In this document: one piece after another, positions 1 to 8,421 of the stretch | Layout of the letters: every line of letters begins with the position of its first letter | Position numbering within the stretch: position 1 is the stretch's first letter | From: Limiplasma sp031549415 | Lineage (GTDB): Bacteria; Bacillota; Clostridia; Christensenellales; Aristaeellaceae | Length of the DNA: 64,000 nt | Assembly (NCBI GenBank): GCA_031549415.1 | Contig: JAVBPU010000005.1 | Location: 160,257 to 224,256, forward strand | Direction of reading: 5' to 3' | Position numbers and translations under genes: made by a program | Notes under the pieces: model-generated | What the model saw: the letters and a program-made list of their open reading frames with translations, nothing else | The model's database searches: none | What the model was told of the DNA's origin: nothing

Positions 1-1535
1 GCCGCCAGGTTTTGCGGCACAGGCTGGCCTTGGCTGGGGAACAGGCGGCAATCCCGCCACTGCCCCACGCCGTATACAATCAGCTTGTCGGGGTTGTCCC
101 GTGCGAAGGCCTCCAAGGCCCAGGCGGTACGGTCATTGTCGTCATGGAACTGTTGATAGTAGGGGCTGGTCACGTCCCGGTAGCTGGCATAGCTGCTCAA
201 CAGGGCCAGACCTGTCAGTAAAATGGCACAGACCCGCTGGCCCCGGCGGTAGGCCGCCGTCCTGGCCGGGTCTGTCCTGGCGCTGAGCAGCAGGCAGGCG
301 ATGAAGGCCGCGGCGGGAATGAGCGCGCTTACAAAAGTCCTGGTCAGCATCCGGTCCACCCAGAGCAGGTATGCTTCAAACAAGCCCGTCCCCAGCAGGG
401 CCAGCAGCCCCCAAAGCCAGCTTCCCCGCCTTTGATCCTTTGCTTGGCACACCTGCCAGATGGAAAAGGCGGCGCTGCCTACCACCAGCGCCGTGGCCAA
501 AACCCACTGCCAGGCCAGCCGAAAGAACACCCAGGCCCTGTGCGCCAGTTGGGCCAGACTGTCCACCGGCTGTGCCAGGGACAGCGCGTTGGGCCGCTGG
601 CTGCTGGCCTGCTGCCTCATGGCTTCGGCGGTAATCTTTTCGTCCAGCAGGTACCACCCGGAAATCAGCCGGGTCTCCTCCGCGCTCCACAGCCCCTGCC
701 CCGCCTGGGTATTGGGGTTTCTCTGAAAATCCGTGTAATCAAACAGCTCGTTTCTGGCGTTCTGCCAGTCCATGTAGCCCTCCAGGCCCTGGGCTTTCAC
801 ATCCAGCGCCCGGATGCCATACAGCAGCGCAAAGCAAGCCAGGCACAGGGCCAGGCTCTTGCCATAGAGGGCCAGCCCCCGGGGCGGTTTGGGCTTTCCC
901 TTGGCCGCAAACAGCGCCCCCTCCTGCCAGGCCTGCCAGCCCAGGGCCAGCAGCCAAAAGGCCAGGGCAGGCAAGGCACTCATCAGCCGCCAGGCATAGG
1001 CCGCCAGCAGCAGCCCCATGGACCCTGCCATACCCCAGGCCGCCTTCTCCTGCACCCGAAGCGTACAAAGCTGCGCCACCGCCGCCGCGCCCAGCAGCGC
1101 CGCCGTGGTGGTATAGGTGAGCAAGGCCGTACATTCCACCAAGAACACGCCAAAGAACAGCGTACTGACGGCCATTCCCGGCAGCATCCGGCCCTGGCTC
1201 CGGATACTCATTTGGCAAAAGCTTTTCACCAGCACCACCCCTGCCAGCCACAGGCAGGCCAGCTGGACCCAGCTATACCAGGCAATGCCCGGAACCCAGC
1301 GGGAAAGCCCCGCCAACAAAAAAGTCAGCAGGGGATGCTGAAACACATGGAACGTGGGGATATGCCCGCCCTCGTATCCCAGCAAGGCCCGCACCGTGGG
1401 CGCGTCATCGGTTTCGGCATAGTAAAGGTCTGCTTTCAACCAAATTAGCAGCAGGCCCGCCGTCACCAGCAGCAGGGCAAAGAGCCAGGCTTGCTGATTG
1501 GCGCTTGGGTTGGCTTTGGGGTTGGCTTTTCTCAC
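1..1535 (-). CDS. Polytopic membrane protein, GT-C glycosyltransferase-like (3' end cut by window edge)
   Basis: About 511 codons are visible; the C-terminus lies beyond base 1. The likely start is GTG at 1535, with GGGAGAGAG a few bases upstream; no ATG fits. The N-terminus is basic, followed by a first membrane segment and then a loop reading YYAETDDAPTVRA. An acidic pair just after the first membrane segment is typical of GT-C type glycosyltransferases. Many further hydrophobic segments follow. The protein is clearly homologous along its whole visible length to the gene immediately upstream (1578-3392): for example GQPVPQNLAA here against GRPVPHNLAA there. The 42-bp gap and same strand suggest co-transcription and a tandem duplication. 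The substrate is unknown; the glycosyltransferase idea is inference from topology and the acidic loop. Confidence 0.75.
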   Translation of the reverse strand, partial: MRKANPKANPSANQQAWLFALLLVTAGLLLIWLKADLYYAETDDAPTVRALLGYEGGHIPTFHVFQHPLLTFLLAGLSRWVPGIAWYSWVQLACLWLAGVVLVKSFCQMSIRSQGRMLPGMAVSTLFFGVFLVECTALLTYTTTAALLGAAAVAQLCTLRVQEKAAWGMAGSMGLLLAAYAWRLMSALPALAFWLLALGWQAWQEGALFAAKGKPKPPRGLALYGKSLALCLACFALLYGIRALDVKAQGLEGYMDWQNARNELFDYTDFQRNPNTQAGQGLWSAEETRLISGWYLLDEKITAEAMRQQASSQRPNALSLAQPVDSLAQLAHRAWVFFRLAWQWVLATALVVGSAAFSIWQVCQAKDQRRGSWLWGLLALLGTGLFEAYLLWVDRMLTRTFVSALIPAAAFIACLLLSARTDPARTAAYRRGQRVCAILLTGLALLSSYASYRDVTSPYYQQFHDDNDRTAWALEAFARDNPDKLIVYGVGQWRDCRLFPSQGQPVPQNLA

Positions 1536-1577
1536 GCGGCTCTCTCCCTTCTGGTGTTGTGGCGCGGTGGGATGGCC

Positions 1578-3392
1578 TCAAGGCGCGGCCTGGGGGGCCG
1601 CCAGGCGGTACTGATAAAAGCAGAGCTCTCCCTGGACGCCCACCGCTTCATATTCCACCGGCTGCGCCAACATGCTTTCCACGTACTCCGTCAGGCCCTT
1701 GGGCGGGCCTTCGGTGTTGCCCATCACCAGCAGGTTGTGCCGCAGAAAGTCCTGGGCGGAAAAATCGGCGCGGTCCAGGCCGAACAAGGAGAACTGGTAC
1801 TGCTGGCCCTGGCTGCCGGTTTCCCAATCCCCCCAGGCCGCCAGATTGTGGGGCACAGGCCTTCCTGTGCTGGGAAAAAGCCTGCTGTCCCGAAAATCGT
1901 CCGTGCTGTACAGGATAAACTGCTCCGGGTTTGCCCGGGCATAGGCCTCCAGGTTCCAGGCGGTTTGGTCGTTCACCTCGTGCAGCAGCTGGTAAAAGCG
2001 GCTGGTGACGTTCTGATAGCTGGCCAACCCGGTGAGCAGCGCCAGGGCCGTAAGCAGCACGGCGCAGGCCCTTTGCGCCCTCTGATAAAGCCTGGAGGCA
2101 TCCGGCCCGGTATGGGTCGTCAAAAACAGGCAGGCCATGAGGGCGCTACAGGGCAGCTGGGCGCTGAGAAACGTCCGGGGGAACAGCCGGTCCACCCACA
2201 CCAGGTATAAGAAAAAGGCAGCCATGCCTGCGGTTGACAGCAGGAGGCAAAGCAGCGTTGCCGCTTTTTTCGGGCTGTGGCAAGCCCGCCACAGGCACCA
2301 GGCCCCGAAAAGGCCCGAAAGGACGGCCAGCCACACCCACTGCTTGTCCTCCCCCAAAAACCGCCGCGCCCGGCTTAGGCCCTGGGCAAGGCTCTCCCCG
2401 GGATTTTGGAGGGACAGGCGGCGGGGCGTTTGCGCCTGGGCTTGCTTTTGCAAGGCTTCTGTGGTGATGTTTGGGTCTAAAAAATACCAGTCGGACACCA
2501 GCCGCACTTCCGCCTCCGTCCAGCCGGTTTCTTCCAGGGCCTCCAGGCTGGGGGCTGTCTCAAAATCCGTATAGTCAAAAAGATGCGCCCTGGCCGCCTG
2601 CCAGGCCATGGGCTCTTCCATTTTGTTGAAAACCTTCACATCCAGCAAGCGAAGGCCGTATCCGGCCAAGCAGCAAACCAGCAGCAGGGCCACACCGACC
2701 CCGTAGGGCCGCAGAGAAGGCTGGACCGCCGGACCCTTCCCCGCCTCCGGACCCTTCCCAGCCGCTGGACCCTTCCTGGCAAACAGCGCGCCGTCCTGCC
2801 AGGCCTTCCAGCCCATTCCCAGCAGCCAAAAGGCCAGGGCAGGCCATAGGCTGGCATCCCGCCAGGCATAGGCGGCCAGCAGCAGCCCAACGGACCCGGC
2901 CAGGCCCCAGGCGGGTTTGCTGTCCATCCGCAGGGCGCAAAGCTGCGCCACCCCCGCCGCCCCCAAGAAAGCGGCGGTGGTGGTAAAGGTGGGCAGGGCA
3001 CAGCTATACAAAGCCACAGCAGCAAAATACAGCAGGCTCACCGCCATGCCCGCCCCCATCCGGCCCCGGCACTGTTGCGCGATTTGACAAAAGCTTTTCA
3101 CGATTACCCCATTGGCCAGCCAGATACAAAACAGCTGCACCCAGGAATACCAGGCCACCCCCGGCCACAGGGTGGAAAGCCCCGCCAGCAGATAAGTCAA
3201 CAGGGTATGATGCACCAGATGGAACGTGGGGACCACGCCCCCCTCGTAGCCCATAAAGGCCCGTACCGTGGGGGTGTCATCGGTTTCCACATAGTGCATG
3301 CCCGTTTTCCACCAAACCAGCAACATGCCTGCCGTCACCAGCAGAATCGCAAACAGCCACGCTTTTTGATGGGCGGAAGCCGCCTTCTTCAT
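1578..3392 (-). CDS. Polytopic membrane protein, GT-C glycosyltransferase-like
   Basis: 604 residues from ATG at 3392, which has GGAG seven bases upstream; a TTG at 3413 would overlap that ribosome site and is less likely. The first membrane segment (about residues 13-30) is followed by HYVETDDTPTVRAF, an acidic loop like the catalytic loop of GT-C enzymes, and by roughly ten more hydrophobic segments. Between residues about 210 and 225 lies a short Gly/Pro/Lys-rich repeat (AAGKGPEAGKGPA) in a cytoplasmic-looking stretch that the paralog lacks. It lies upstream of its paralog in the same direction, and 71 bp downstream of the HTH/S24 regulator gene. I do not recognise a named family with confidence. 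A role in cell-surface polymer glycosylation is inference. Confidence 0.75.
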   Translation of the reverse strand: MKKAASAHQKAWLFAILLVTAGMLLVWWKTGMHYVETDDTPTVRAFMGYEGGVVPTFHLVHHTLLTYLLAGLSTLWPGVAWYSWVQLFCIWLANGVIVKSFCQIAQQCRGRMGAGMAVSLLYFAAVALYSCALPTFTTTAAFLGAAGVAQLCALRMDSKPAWGLAGSVGLLLAAYAWRDASLWPALAFWLLGMGWKAWQDGALFARKGPAAGKGPEAGKGPAVQPSLRPYGVGVALLLVCCLAGYGLRLLDVKVFNKMEEPMAWQAARAHLFDYTDFETAPSLEALEETGWTEAEVRLVSDWYFLDPNITTEALQKQAQAQTPRRLSLQNPGESLAQGLSRARRFLGEDKQWVWLAVLSGLFGAWCLWRACHSPKKAATLLCLLLSTAGMAAFFLYLVWVDRLFPRTFLSAQLPCSALMACLFLTTHTGPDASRLYQRAQRACAVLLTALALLTGLASYQNVTSRFYQLLHEVNDQTAWNLEAYARANPEQFILYSTDDFRDSRLFPSTGRPVPHNLAAWGDWETGSQGQQYQFSLFGLDRADFSAQDFLRHNLLVMGNTEGPPKGLTEYVESMLAQPVEYEAVGVQGELCFYQYRLAAPQAAP

Positions 3393-3463
3393 GGGTGCGC
3401 TCCTTTTTTTCAAACATGCAACAGAAAAAGACTCTTGTGCCGAATCACAAACAGGTACGCGCT

Positions 3464-4204
3464 TTACAGCGAAAACTCCACCCGCACCACTTGCCCCACC
3501 AGGGTGATGTCCGGCAGCGCATAGGGCTCCGCCGTATACTCCCGGTCATAGCTTTGCAGCAGCACATGGAGGGCGTCCAGCTTCTTCACCTTGCGCAGCA
3601 TCCGGTGCTTGCCCGCTTCCACCAGCATGATGGCCCCGTCGATGGGGCTGGCGGCGGGCACCACCAGGCAAAGGTCCTCCTTTAAGATGCGGAAGCCCCG
3701 CATGCTGTCATCCGGCACGGCCAGGTAAAACACCTTTTCCGGGGACGCGCCTTCAATGCGCCCGTCCAAAATGGGCAGCAGGCGGTGGTCCACCTCTTTC
3801 ATCACGGCGTTATAAACAGGAACCCGTTTCAGCACGCTGGTCAAGGCGTCCAGCCAGATACCGCCCTGGGCCTTGGCGTCCTCTTCCCCAGCCTTGCTTT
3901 GGTACACGGGCTTTTCGTCCTCCTGGCCGGGCCGCTGGGCCGGGGCGGGCGTCAGCTTGCTGGGCTTCACCGTCTCCAAATCCACCGTGGCGGCAATATC
4001 GTCCAGGGAAAAGCCAGCCTCGGTCTGCTCCGCCAGGCCCATCTTTTTGAGAATGCGGCGGGCCTGGTCATCCGCAATGATGCGGGTGCCCGCCTCCACC
4101 TCTTTGATATAGCTTTCGCTGACTCCGCCCAGCTTGGCCACCTGCTTCATGGTCAGGTTCCGGCGCAGGCGCTCGGTATGCAATAAATCTCCCAGTCGGC
4201 TCAT
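3464..4204 (-). CDS. XRE-family HTH regulator with S24 (LexA/CI-like) C-terminal domain
   Basis: 246 residues from ATG at 4204, chosen because GGAGGG sits six bases upstream. Residues about 6-60 form an XRE-type helix-turn-helix (MKQVAKLGGVSESYIKEVEAG). A variable linker follows, then a C-terminal domain like S24 peptidases: VPDDSMRG at about 164-170 holds the expected serine (S167), followed by the DLCLVV and DGAIMLVE strands. The general-base lysine of LexA seems to be replaced by arginine in RMLRKV, so self-cleavage is doubtful. The gene is divergent from the NifU-like/GGGtGRT pair. An inverted repeat ATATGGT/ACCATAT covers its own -10 box, which fits autorepression. The inducing signal is unknown. 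Confidence 0.85.
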   Translation of the reverse strand: MSRLGDLLHTERLRRNLTMKQVAKLGGVSESYIKEVEAGTRIIADDQARRILKKMGLAEQTEAGFSLDDIAATVDLETVKPSKLTPAPAQRPGQEDEKPVYQSKAGEEDAKAQGGIWLDALTSVLKRVPVYNAVMKEVDHRLLPILDGRIEGASPEKVFYLAVPDDSMRGFRILKEDLCLVVPAASPIDGAIMLVEAGKHRMLRKVKKLDALHVLLQSYDREYTAEPYALPDITLVGQVVRVEFSL

Positions 4205-4224
4205 GGGTTCCCTCCAAAACAAGG

Positions 4225-4249
4225 ATATGGTGTGAGTAGTATACCATAT
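4225..4249. promoter_or_regulatory. Inverted repeat over the regulator promoter (candidate operator)
   Basis: ATATGGT at 4225-4231 is mirrored by ACCATAT at 4243-4249, 11 bp apart. On the minus strand the right arm contains TGGTATACT, an extended -10 for the HTH/S24 gene. A dyad over the -10 of a helix-turn-helix gene is the classic place for an autoregulatory operator; binding is inference. Confidence 0.5.
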
Positions 4250-4337
4250 TTTGTCCGTTCTGTTGCCTCCTGTTCATTTTTCGTCTATTTTTTATCAGAA
4301 TCCCCCTTCCGCTCTTTTAGAATGAGGCAAAATATGC

Positions 4338-4343
4338 TATACT
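4338..4343 (+). promoter_or_regulatory. Extended -10 for the NifU-like/GGGtGRT operon
   Basis: TATGCTATACT ends in a consensus-like TATACT preceded by TGC, 51 bp before the NifU-like start codon. The -35 region (TTTTAG) is poor, as is common when the extended -10 is present. Confidence 0.4.
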
Positions 4344-4393
4344 ATTATTGTATGTCCAGTGACAGATTGAGTTGGAACAGGAGGCTACGATCG

Positions 4394-5086
4394 ATGCAAT
4401 ACTCCAGAGAAGTGGAAGAAATGGTATGTGTGAAAAAGGGCCCGAACCACGGCCCCGCACCCATCCCCGAAGAGGGCCGTTGGGTACAAAGCCGTGAGGT
4501 GAAGGATATCAGCGGCCTGACCCACGGCGTGGGCTGGTGCGCGCCCCAGCAGGGCACCTGCAAGCTGACCCTGAACGTGAAGGAAGGCATCATCCAGGAA
4601 GCGCTGCTGGAAACCATCGGCTGCAGCGGCATGACCCACTCCGCCGCCATGGCCGCGGAAATTCTGCCCGGCAAAACCGTGCTGGAAGCCCTGAACACAG
4701 ACCTGGTCTGCGACGCCATCAACACCGCCATGCGGGAGCTGTTTTTGCAGATCGCCTATGGCCGCACCCAAAGCGCCTTCTCCGAGGACGGCCTGCCCAT
4801 CGGCGCGGGCCTGGAGGACCTGGGCAAGGGCCTGCGCAGCCAAATCGGCACCATGTACGGCACCCTGAAAAAAGGCGTGCGCTATTTGGAAATGGCGGAA
4901 GGCTATGTGCTGAAGCTGGCGCTGGACAAGGGCGACGAGGTGATCGGCTACCAGTTTGTGCACCTGGGCAAGATGATGGAAGCCATCAAAAAGGGCACGG
5001 ACCCCAAGGAAGCTTACGAAAAGAACGTCGGCACCTATGGCCGTTTTGCCGAGGCTGCCAAATACATTGACCCCCGCCATCAGTAA
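4394..5086 (+). CDS. NifU-like iron-sulfur cluster assembly scaffold protein
   Basis: 230 residues from ATG at 4394 with AGGAGG nine bases upstream; the longer open frame back to 4232 crosses the promoter and is not used. The central part resembles the NifU/IscU N-terminal scaffold fold: GVGWCAPQQGTC (C49, C56), ETIGCSGMTHSAAMAAEILPG (C77) and a later TDLVCDAIN (C106) supply the three or four cysteines expected to hold a nascent Fe-S cluster. It precedes the GGGtGRT gene by 28 bp, a pairing I know from other Clostridia where this gene is annotated as an Fe-S scaffold. The client protein is unknown. The gene is divergent from an S24-type regulator, which suggests stress or metal control (inference). 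Confidence 0.8.
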   Translation: MQYSREVEEMVCVKKGPNHGPAPIPEEGRWVQSREVKDISGLTHGVGWCAPQQGTCKLTLNVKEGIIQEALLETIGCSGMTHSAAMAAEILPGKTVLEALNTDLVCDAINTAMRELFLQIAYGRTQSAFSEDGLPIGAGLEDLGKGLRSQIGTMYGTLKKGVRYLEMAEGYVLKLALDKGDEVIGYQFVHLGKMMEAIKKGTDPKEAYEKNVGTYGRFAEAAKYIDPRHQ

Positions 5087-5114
5087 GAGAATTCGATAAG
5101 AGGTGAGAAGCAAT

Positions 5115-6113
5115 ATGGCTACTTTTGAAGGATACGAAAGACGAATCCAAAAAATTGAAAAGACGCTGGCCGAGTACGGCTTCCAGGATCTTGACTCGAT
5201 GGCGCAGTTTGTGAAGGACAAGGGCGTGGACGTGGGCCCCATCGTGCGGGGCATTCAGCCCATCGCCTTTGACAACGCCGTGTGGGCCTATCAGCTGGGG
5301 GCCGCCATCGCGCTGAAAAAGGGCGCAAAAACCGCCGCCGAGGCTGCCGAGGCCATTGGCATCGGCCTGCAGGCCTTCTGCATCCCCGGTTCCGTGGCGG
5401 ACCAGCGGGAAGTGGGCCTGGGCCATGGCAACCTGGGCGCTATGCTGCTGCGGGAAGAGACCGAGTGCTTCGCCTTCCTGGCCGGGCATGAGAGCTTTGC
5501 TGCCGCTGAAGGCGCCATCGGCATTGCCCGCACCGCCAACAAGGTGCGCAAAAAGCCCCTGCGGGTCATTTTGAACGGCCTGGGCAAGGATGCCGCGTTC
5601 ATCATCAGCCGCATCAACGGCTTCACCTATGTGCAGACCCAGATGGATTACAGCACTGGTAAGGTGAAAATCGTCAAGGAAACCCCCTATTCCGACGGGG
5701 AAAAGGCCAAGGTTCGCTGCTATGGCTGCGATGACGTGACCGAGGGTGTGGACGTGATGCGGCTGGAAAAGGTGGACGTGTCCATCACCGGCAACAGCAC
5801 CAACCCCACCCGCTTCCAGCACCCGGTGGCCGGCACCTACAAGAAGTGGGCCATCGAGAATGGCAAGAAATATTTCTCCGTGGCCTCCGGCGGCGGCACG
5901 GGCCGCACTTTGCACCCGGACAACATGGGCGCAGGTCCCGCCAGCTATGGCATGACCGACACCATGGGCCGCATGCACGGCGACGCCCAGTTTGCAGGGT
6001 CCTCCTCCGTGCCTGCCCACGTGGAAATGATGGGCCTCATCGGCATGGGCAACAACCCCATGGTGGGTGCGACGGTGGCCGTGGCTGTGGCCATTGAGGA
6101 AGCCGGGAAGTAA
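5115..6113 (+). CDS. GGGtGRT family protein
   Basis: 332 residues from ATG at 5115, preceded by AGAGGTGAG; an in-frame GTG at 5103 lies inside that ribosome site. The signature SGGGTGRTLHPDN is at about residue 257. A Gly/Met-rich C-terminus contains LIGMGNNPMVGATVAVAVA. The family is named for the motif and has no established biochemical role that I know. It is soluble, with no signal peptide. It follows the NifU-like gene in an apparent two-gene operon and is closed by a terminator at 6133-6164. A decayed fragment of this gene's 3' end lies 1.8 kb downstream (7876-7962). Confidence 0.85.
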   Translation: MATFEGYERRIQKIEKTLAEYGFQDLDSMAQFVKDKGVDVGPIVRGIQPIAFDNAVWAYQLGAAIALKKGAKTAAEAAEAIGIGLQAFCIPGSVADQREVGLGHGNLGAMLLREETECFAFLAGHESFAAAEGAIGIARTANKVRKKPLRVILNGLGKDAAFIISRINGFTYVQTQMDYSTGKVKIVKETPYSDGEKAKVRCYGCDDVTEGVDVMRLEKVDVSITGNSTNPTRFQHPVAGTYKKWAIENGKKYFSVASGGGTGRTLHPDNMGAGPASYGMTDTMGRMHGDAQFAGSSSVPAHVEMMGLIGMGNNPMVGATVAVAVAIEEAGK

Positions 6114-6132
6114 GGGACTACAAGGGTTTTAG

Positions 6133-6164
6133 AGAACCTTCCGTTCAGCGGAGGGTTCTTTTTT
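6133..6164 (+). terminator. Rho-independent terminator after the GGGtGRT gene
   Basis: AGAACCTTCCG and CGGAGGGTTCT form an 11-bp stem with one non-pair around a short loop, followed by a run of six T. Confidence 0.85.
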
Positions 6165-6225
6165 AGGGCAAAACCCGCTTTTTAGGGTGTTGTCCATTGA
6201 ATGGTTAGGTGCATAATACAACCGA

Positions 6226-6254
6226 TTGACAAACCCGTATCTACGTTATATACT
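6226..6254 (+). promoter_or_regulatory. Sigma-A type promoter of the WG-repeat lipoprotein
   Basis: TTGACA at 6226-6231 and TATACT at 6249-6254 with a 17-bp spacer, 40 bp before the start codon: close to perfect vegetative consensus. Confidence 0.85.
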
Positions 6255-6294
6255 TGGCCAATACCAAAATCTAGTTCGAGATGGAGAGAGAATC

Positions 6295-7653
6295 ATGAAA
6301 AAGTTGCTGTCTATCCTTGTTTGCTTGATGATGGTGCTGTTGCTTGGCTGTGCAACCGCAGAGGGGCGCGCATTCGACGTGGCTCTCGAGCAGGTCGCAG
6401 AGTTGAACACGCGCTATTCGCTTTCATGGGTGGAGGATCAAAGTCTTCTACTTGTGAACACCCGTAGCGAAGGCTATCAGCTGATGACGCCCGAGGGCGA
6501 AGTCCTGTTCACCGTGGACAGTGCCAAAGTGTCCTATGAAAAGTACGGCTATTACCTCACAATCGAGGATTCCGGCTTAAATATGTGCGGGCTTCTCAAC
6601 TCCCAGGGCGAGCTTGTGGTGCCCTACAGCTATTCAGATTTTGAAATGATATCCAACGAATATTGCATTGCCGTGTCGCTCGAAAGCACCACCGACGACG
6701 CCTACGATTACGCCTCCGGCTTCTTTGGCTCGGGCGACGATCATTACAACGTGCTTGCCTACGATTTTTATAATTTGACCACCAAGGAAAAGATCGGCAG
6801 CCTCTCCCGCTCCGACTTTAAACGCGATATCCTTCTATTGCACGACGGCTTCATGATCGAAAACCGCAGCGGCGTTGTGAAGGCCTATGATTTTTCACTC
6901 AATTTTGTCAAGGATGTGGAGGGCAGTTTCTACAGCCAAGACTTCTTCTATAACACCACCAACGCCATCTACAAAAACGGTGTCACTGACGACCAGCAGC
7001 TTGTGCTGGATGGGTATAAAGTCATCAACAAGCTCAGCGATAACGTCTACTCCATCCGTTCGGTGCTCAACGATATGTACGGCGCCATGGACAAGGACGG
7101 CAACATCATCATTCCTGCCGAATATACCGACATTAGCAGTACCGACGGCAACTACGTCATCGTCGGCATGGGCAATTACGACAACCGGGTGTTAGGGGTA
7201 TACCGGATCGGGGAAGGCCTTGTTGTGCCCTGCGAATATGCTAAGTTCTCTCGCGCCAACAACGGCTATTTCAACAACGGCTATGTGATGTACAACCATG
7301 ATGGAAAGCTCGGTTATGTAAGCCTTACGGGCGAAGTCACCAGCCCCGCCAAATACAAAGAGGACATCATTACCACCCTGGGCATCAGTTACTACGTTAC
7401 CGACTTGGAAGGCAACTACATCCTTGCGGCGGCGGACGGCACCGAGACTGTGGTCGACTATGCCAGCCTTGAAAAATACGGCAACAACACCAATGGCCGT
7501 ATGATAAAAGCCCAAAACAAGGACGGCGTGGAAGGCTATATCAATAGCTATGGCGAGGAAGTCACCGCCTTTGACGGCAATTTCTCCTACGCCAAATTCT
7601 CCTACAACGGCGATTATGTCTACTTTGATCATACGATTTACAAGGTTCGGTGA
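6295..7653 (+). CDS. WG-repeat lipoprotein (secreted beta-propeller-like)
   Basis: 452 residues from ATG at 6295 (GGAGAGAG upstream, correctly placed after the promoter at 6226-6254). The N-terminus is a lipoprotein signal: hydrophobic core, then LLLGC with the modified cysteine at 19. The rest is built of repeats in which a value is restated as text-like blocks: DKDGNIIIPAEY, RIGEGLVVPCEYAKF, DGKLGYVSLTGEVTSPAKY, GVEGYINSYGEEV. These are WG/KWG-type repeats, found in surface proteins of unknown ligand. Codon use is visibly less GC-biased than in neighbouring genes (many AAT, TAT, ATT), suggesting acquisition from a lower-GC source. It stands alone between its own promoter and a strong terminator. 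Ligand or partner not predictable. Confidence 0.75.
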   Translation: MKKLLSILVCLMMVLLLGCATAEGRAFDVALEQVAELNTRYSLSWVEDQSLLLVNTRSEGYQLMTPEGEVLFTVDSAKVSYEKYGYYLTIEDSGLNMCGLLNSQGELVVPYSYSDFEMISNEYCIAVSLESTTDDAYDYASGFFGSGDDHYNVLAYDFYNLTTKEKIGSLSRSDFKRDILLLHDGFMIENRSGVVKAYDFSLNFVKDVEGSFYSQDFFYNTTNAIYKNGVTDDQQLVLDGYKVINKLSDNVYSIRSVLNDMYGAMDKDGNIIIPAEYTDISSTDGNYVIVGMGNYDNRVLGVYRIGEGLVVPCEYAKFSRANNGYFNNGYVMYNHDGKLGYVSLTGEVTSPAKYKEDIITTLGISYYVTDLEGNYILAAADGTETVVDYASLEKYGNNTNGRMIKAQNKDGVEGYINSYGEEVTAFDGNFSYAKFSYNGDYVYFDHTIYKVR

Positions 7654-7661
7654 CATTTTAG

Positions 7662-7686
7662 CCCCCGGCGAAAGCCGGGGGTTTTT
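7662..7686 (+). terminator. Rho-independent terminator after the WG-repeat lipoprotein
   Basis: CCCCCGGC-GAAA-GCCGGGGG followed by TTTTT: an 8-bp GC stem closed by a GNRA tetraloop. The same hairpin recurs at 7835-7854 without a full T-run. Confidence 0.9.
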
Positions 7687-7689
7687 AGA

Positions 7690-7830
7690 CTGTCGAAGAA
7701 GATCCGTTGGGGGCTGCCGCCCCTAAAACCCGCCCAGGGCTTCGCCCTGGACCCTTTCTTGGGCCGTATTTCACACGGTCCCAGGCAGCTGTAAAAAAGA
7801 ATTTTCACAAAAATAAGGCTTTTTCAGCAA
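7690..7830 (-). repeat. Intergenic hairpin element, copy A
   Basis: Read on the minus strand this contains a 45-nt A/T-rich block (7786-7830), a hairpin on ACGG/CCGT, then GGGTCCAGGGCGAAGCCCTGG and a GGGGCGGCAGCCCC hairpin. The 45-nt block matches 23057-23101 at 42 of 45 positions, and the hairpin architecture recurs in several other gaps of this window. No coding potential is seen. Confidence 0.6.
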
Positions 7831-7875
7831 CCTGCCCCCGGCGAAAGCCGGGGGTTTCATCTTTGTTCTATATTC

Positions 7876-7962
7876 GCCGGCACCTACAGGATGGGCCCAT
7901 CGGTATGGGCAACAACCCCACGGTGGGGCAGCGGTGGCCGGGGCCATTGAGGAAGCCGGCTT
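7876..7962 (+). pseudogene. Decayed fragment of the GGGtGRT gene 3' end
   Basis: GCCGGCACCTACA near 7876 matches bases 5829-5841 of the intact gene. It is followed directly by a close match to bases 6031-6110 (CATCGGTATGGGCAACAACC, then CCATTGAGGAAGCCGG). About 190 bp of the parent between these blocks is missing and small indels break the frame. This is a relic, not a functional gene. It is flanked upstream by a second copy of the CCCCCGGC-GAAA hairpin. Confidence 0.75.
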
Positions 7963-7969
7963 CCATTTC

Positions 7970-7998
7970 TTGCATTTATGAATCGAAGCCTGTATAAT
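7970..7998 (+). promoter_or_regulatory. Promoter of the small membrane protein
   Basis: TTGCAT at 7970-7975 and TATAAT at 7993-7998 with a 17-bp spacer, about 50 bp before the start codon. Confidence 0.7.
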
Positions 7999-8047
7999 GA
8001 CATGCGTTATAATCTTTATCAAAAAATACGGATAGGAGATTTTTCGT

Positions 8048-8266
8048 ATGGATTTTACGGCACTTCTTATTTATTATGTCATCATGGGCGTTGTCTTTGG
8101 CTTCATCTGCAGATATGTGGCAAAGAGCAAGGGTTATGAAGGCGGCTTTGCCTGGGGTTTCTTCCTGGGTATTATCGGCTTATTAGTAGTTGGGTTTCGG
8201 CCTACCATTCAAAATCAACCCGCCAGCCCTTCAAGCCCCTCCGATACCCCCGACTCCCGTTCGTAA
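8048..8266 (+). CDS. Small membrane protein
   Basis: 72 residues from ATG at 8048 with AGGAG about eleven bases upstream. There are two hydrophobic helices, about residues 3-22 and 35-50, joined by RYVAKSKGYEGGFAWGFF. This loop is common in short membrane proteins of Firmicutes with no assigned role. The last 20 residues are a Pro/Ser-rich hydrophilic tail. It has its own promoter and stands alone downstream of the GGGtGRT relic. Confidence 0.75.
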   Translation: MDFTALLIYYVIMGVVFGFICRYVAKSKGYEGGFAWGFFLGIIGLLVVGFRPTIQNQPASPSSPSDTPDSRS

Positions 8267-8421
8267 ACCTTCCCTTTCCCTTGGCTAAAGCCACCTGAAT
8301 TGGTGGCTGCTGCCAGCCGCAGTCAAAACCTGAATGGTTGCATTTGTTGCCGCGAACCTTGTTTGCCATAAAAAAACAAGGGTTTGCTTTTGTTGTGGTA
8401 CGAAAAAACCACATCATTCCC

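Noticed and set aside
432..1448. Long plus-strand open frame of 338 codons
   Set aside because: It is the antisense shadow of the membrane protein gene at 1-1535: composition is Gln/Pro/Gly-rich with no domain or ribosome site, and the minus frame shows clear homology to the neighbouring gene.
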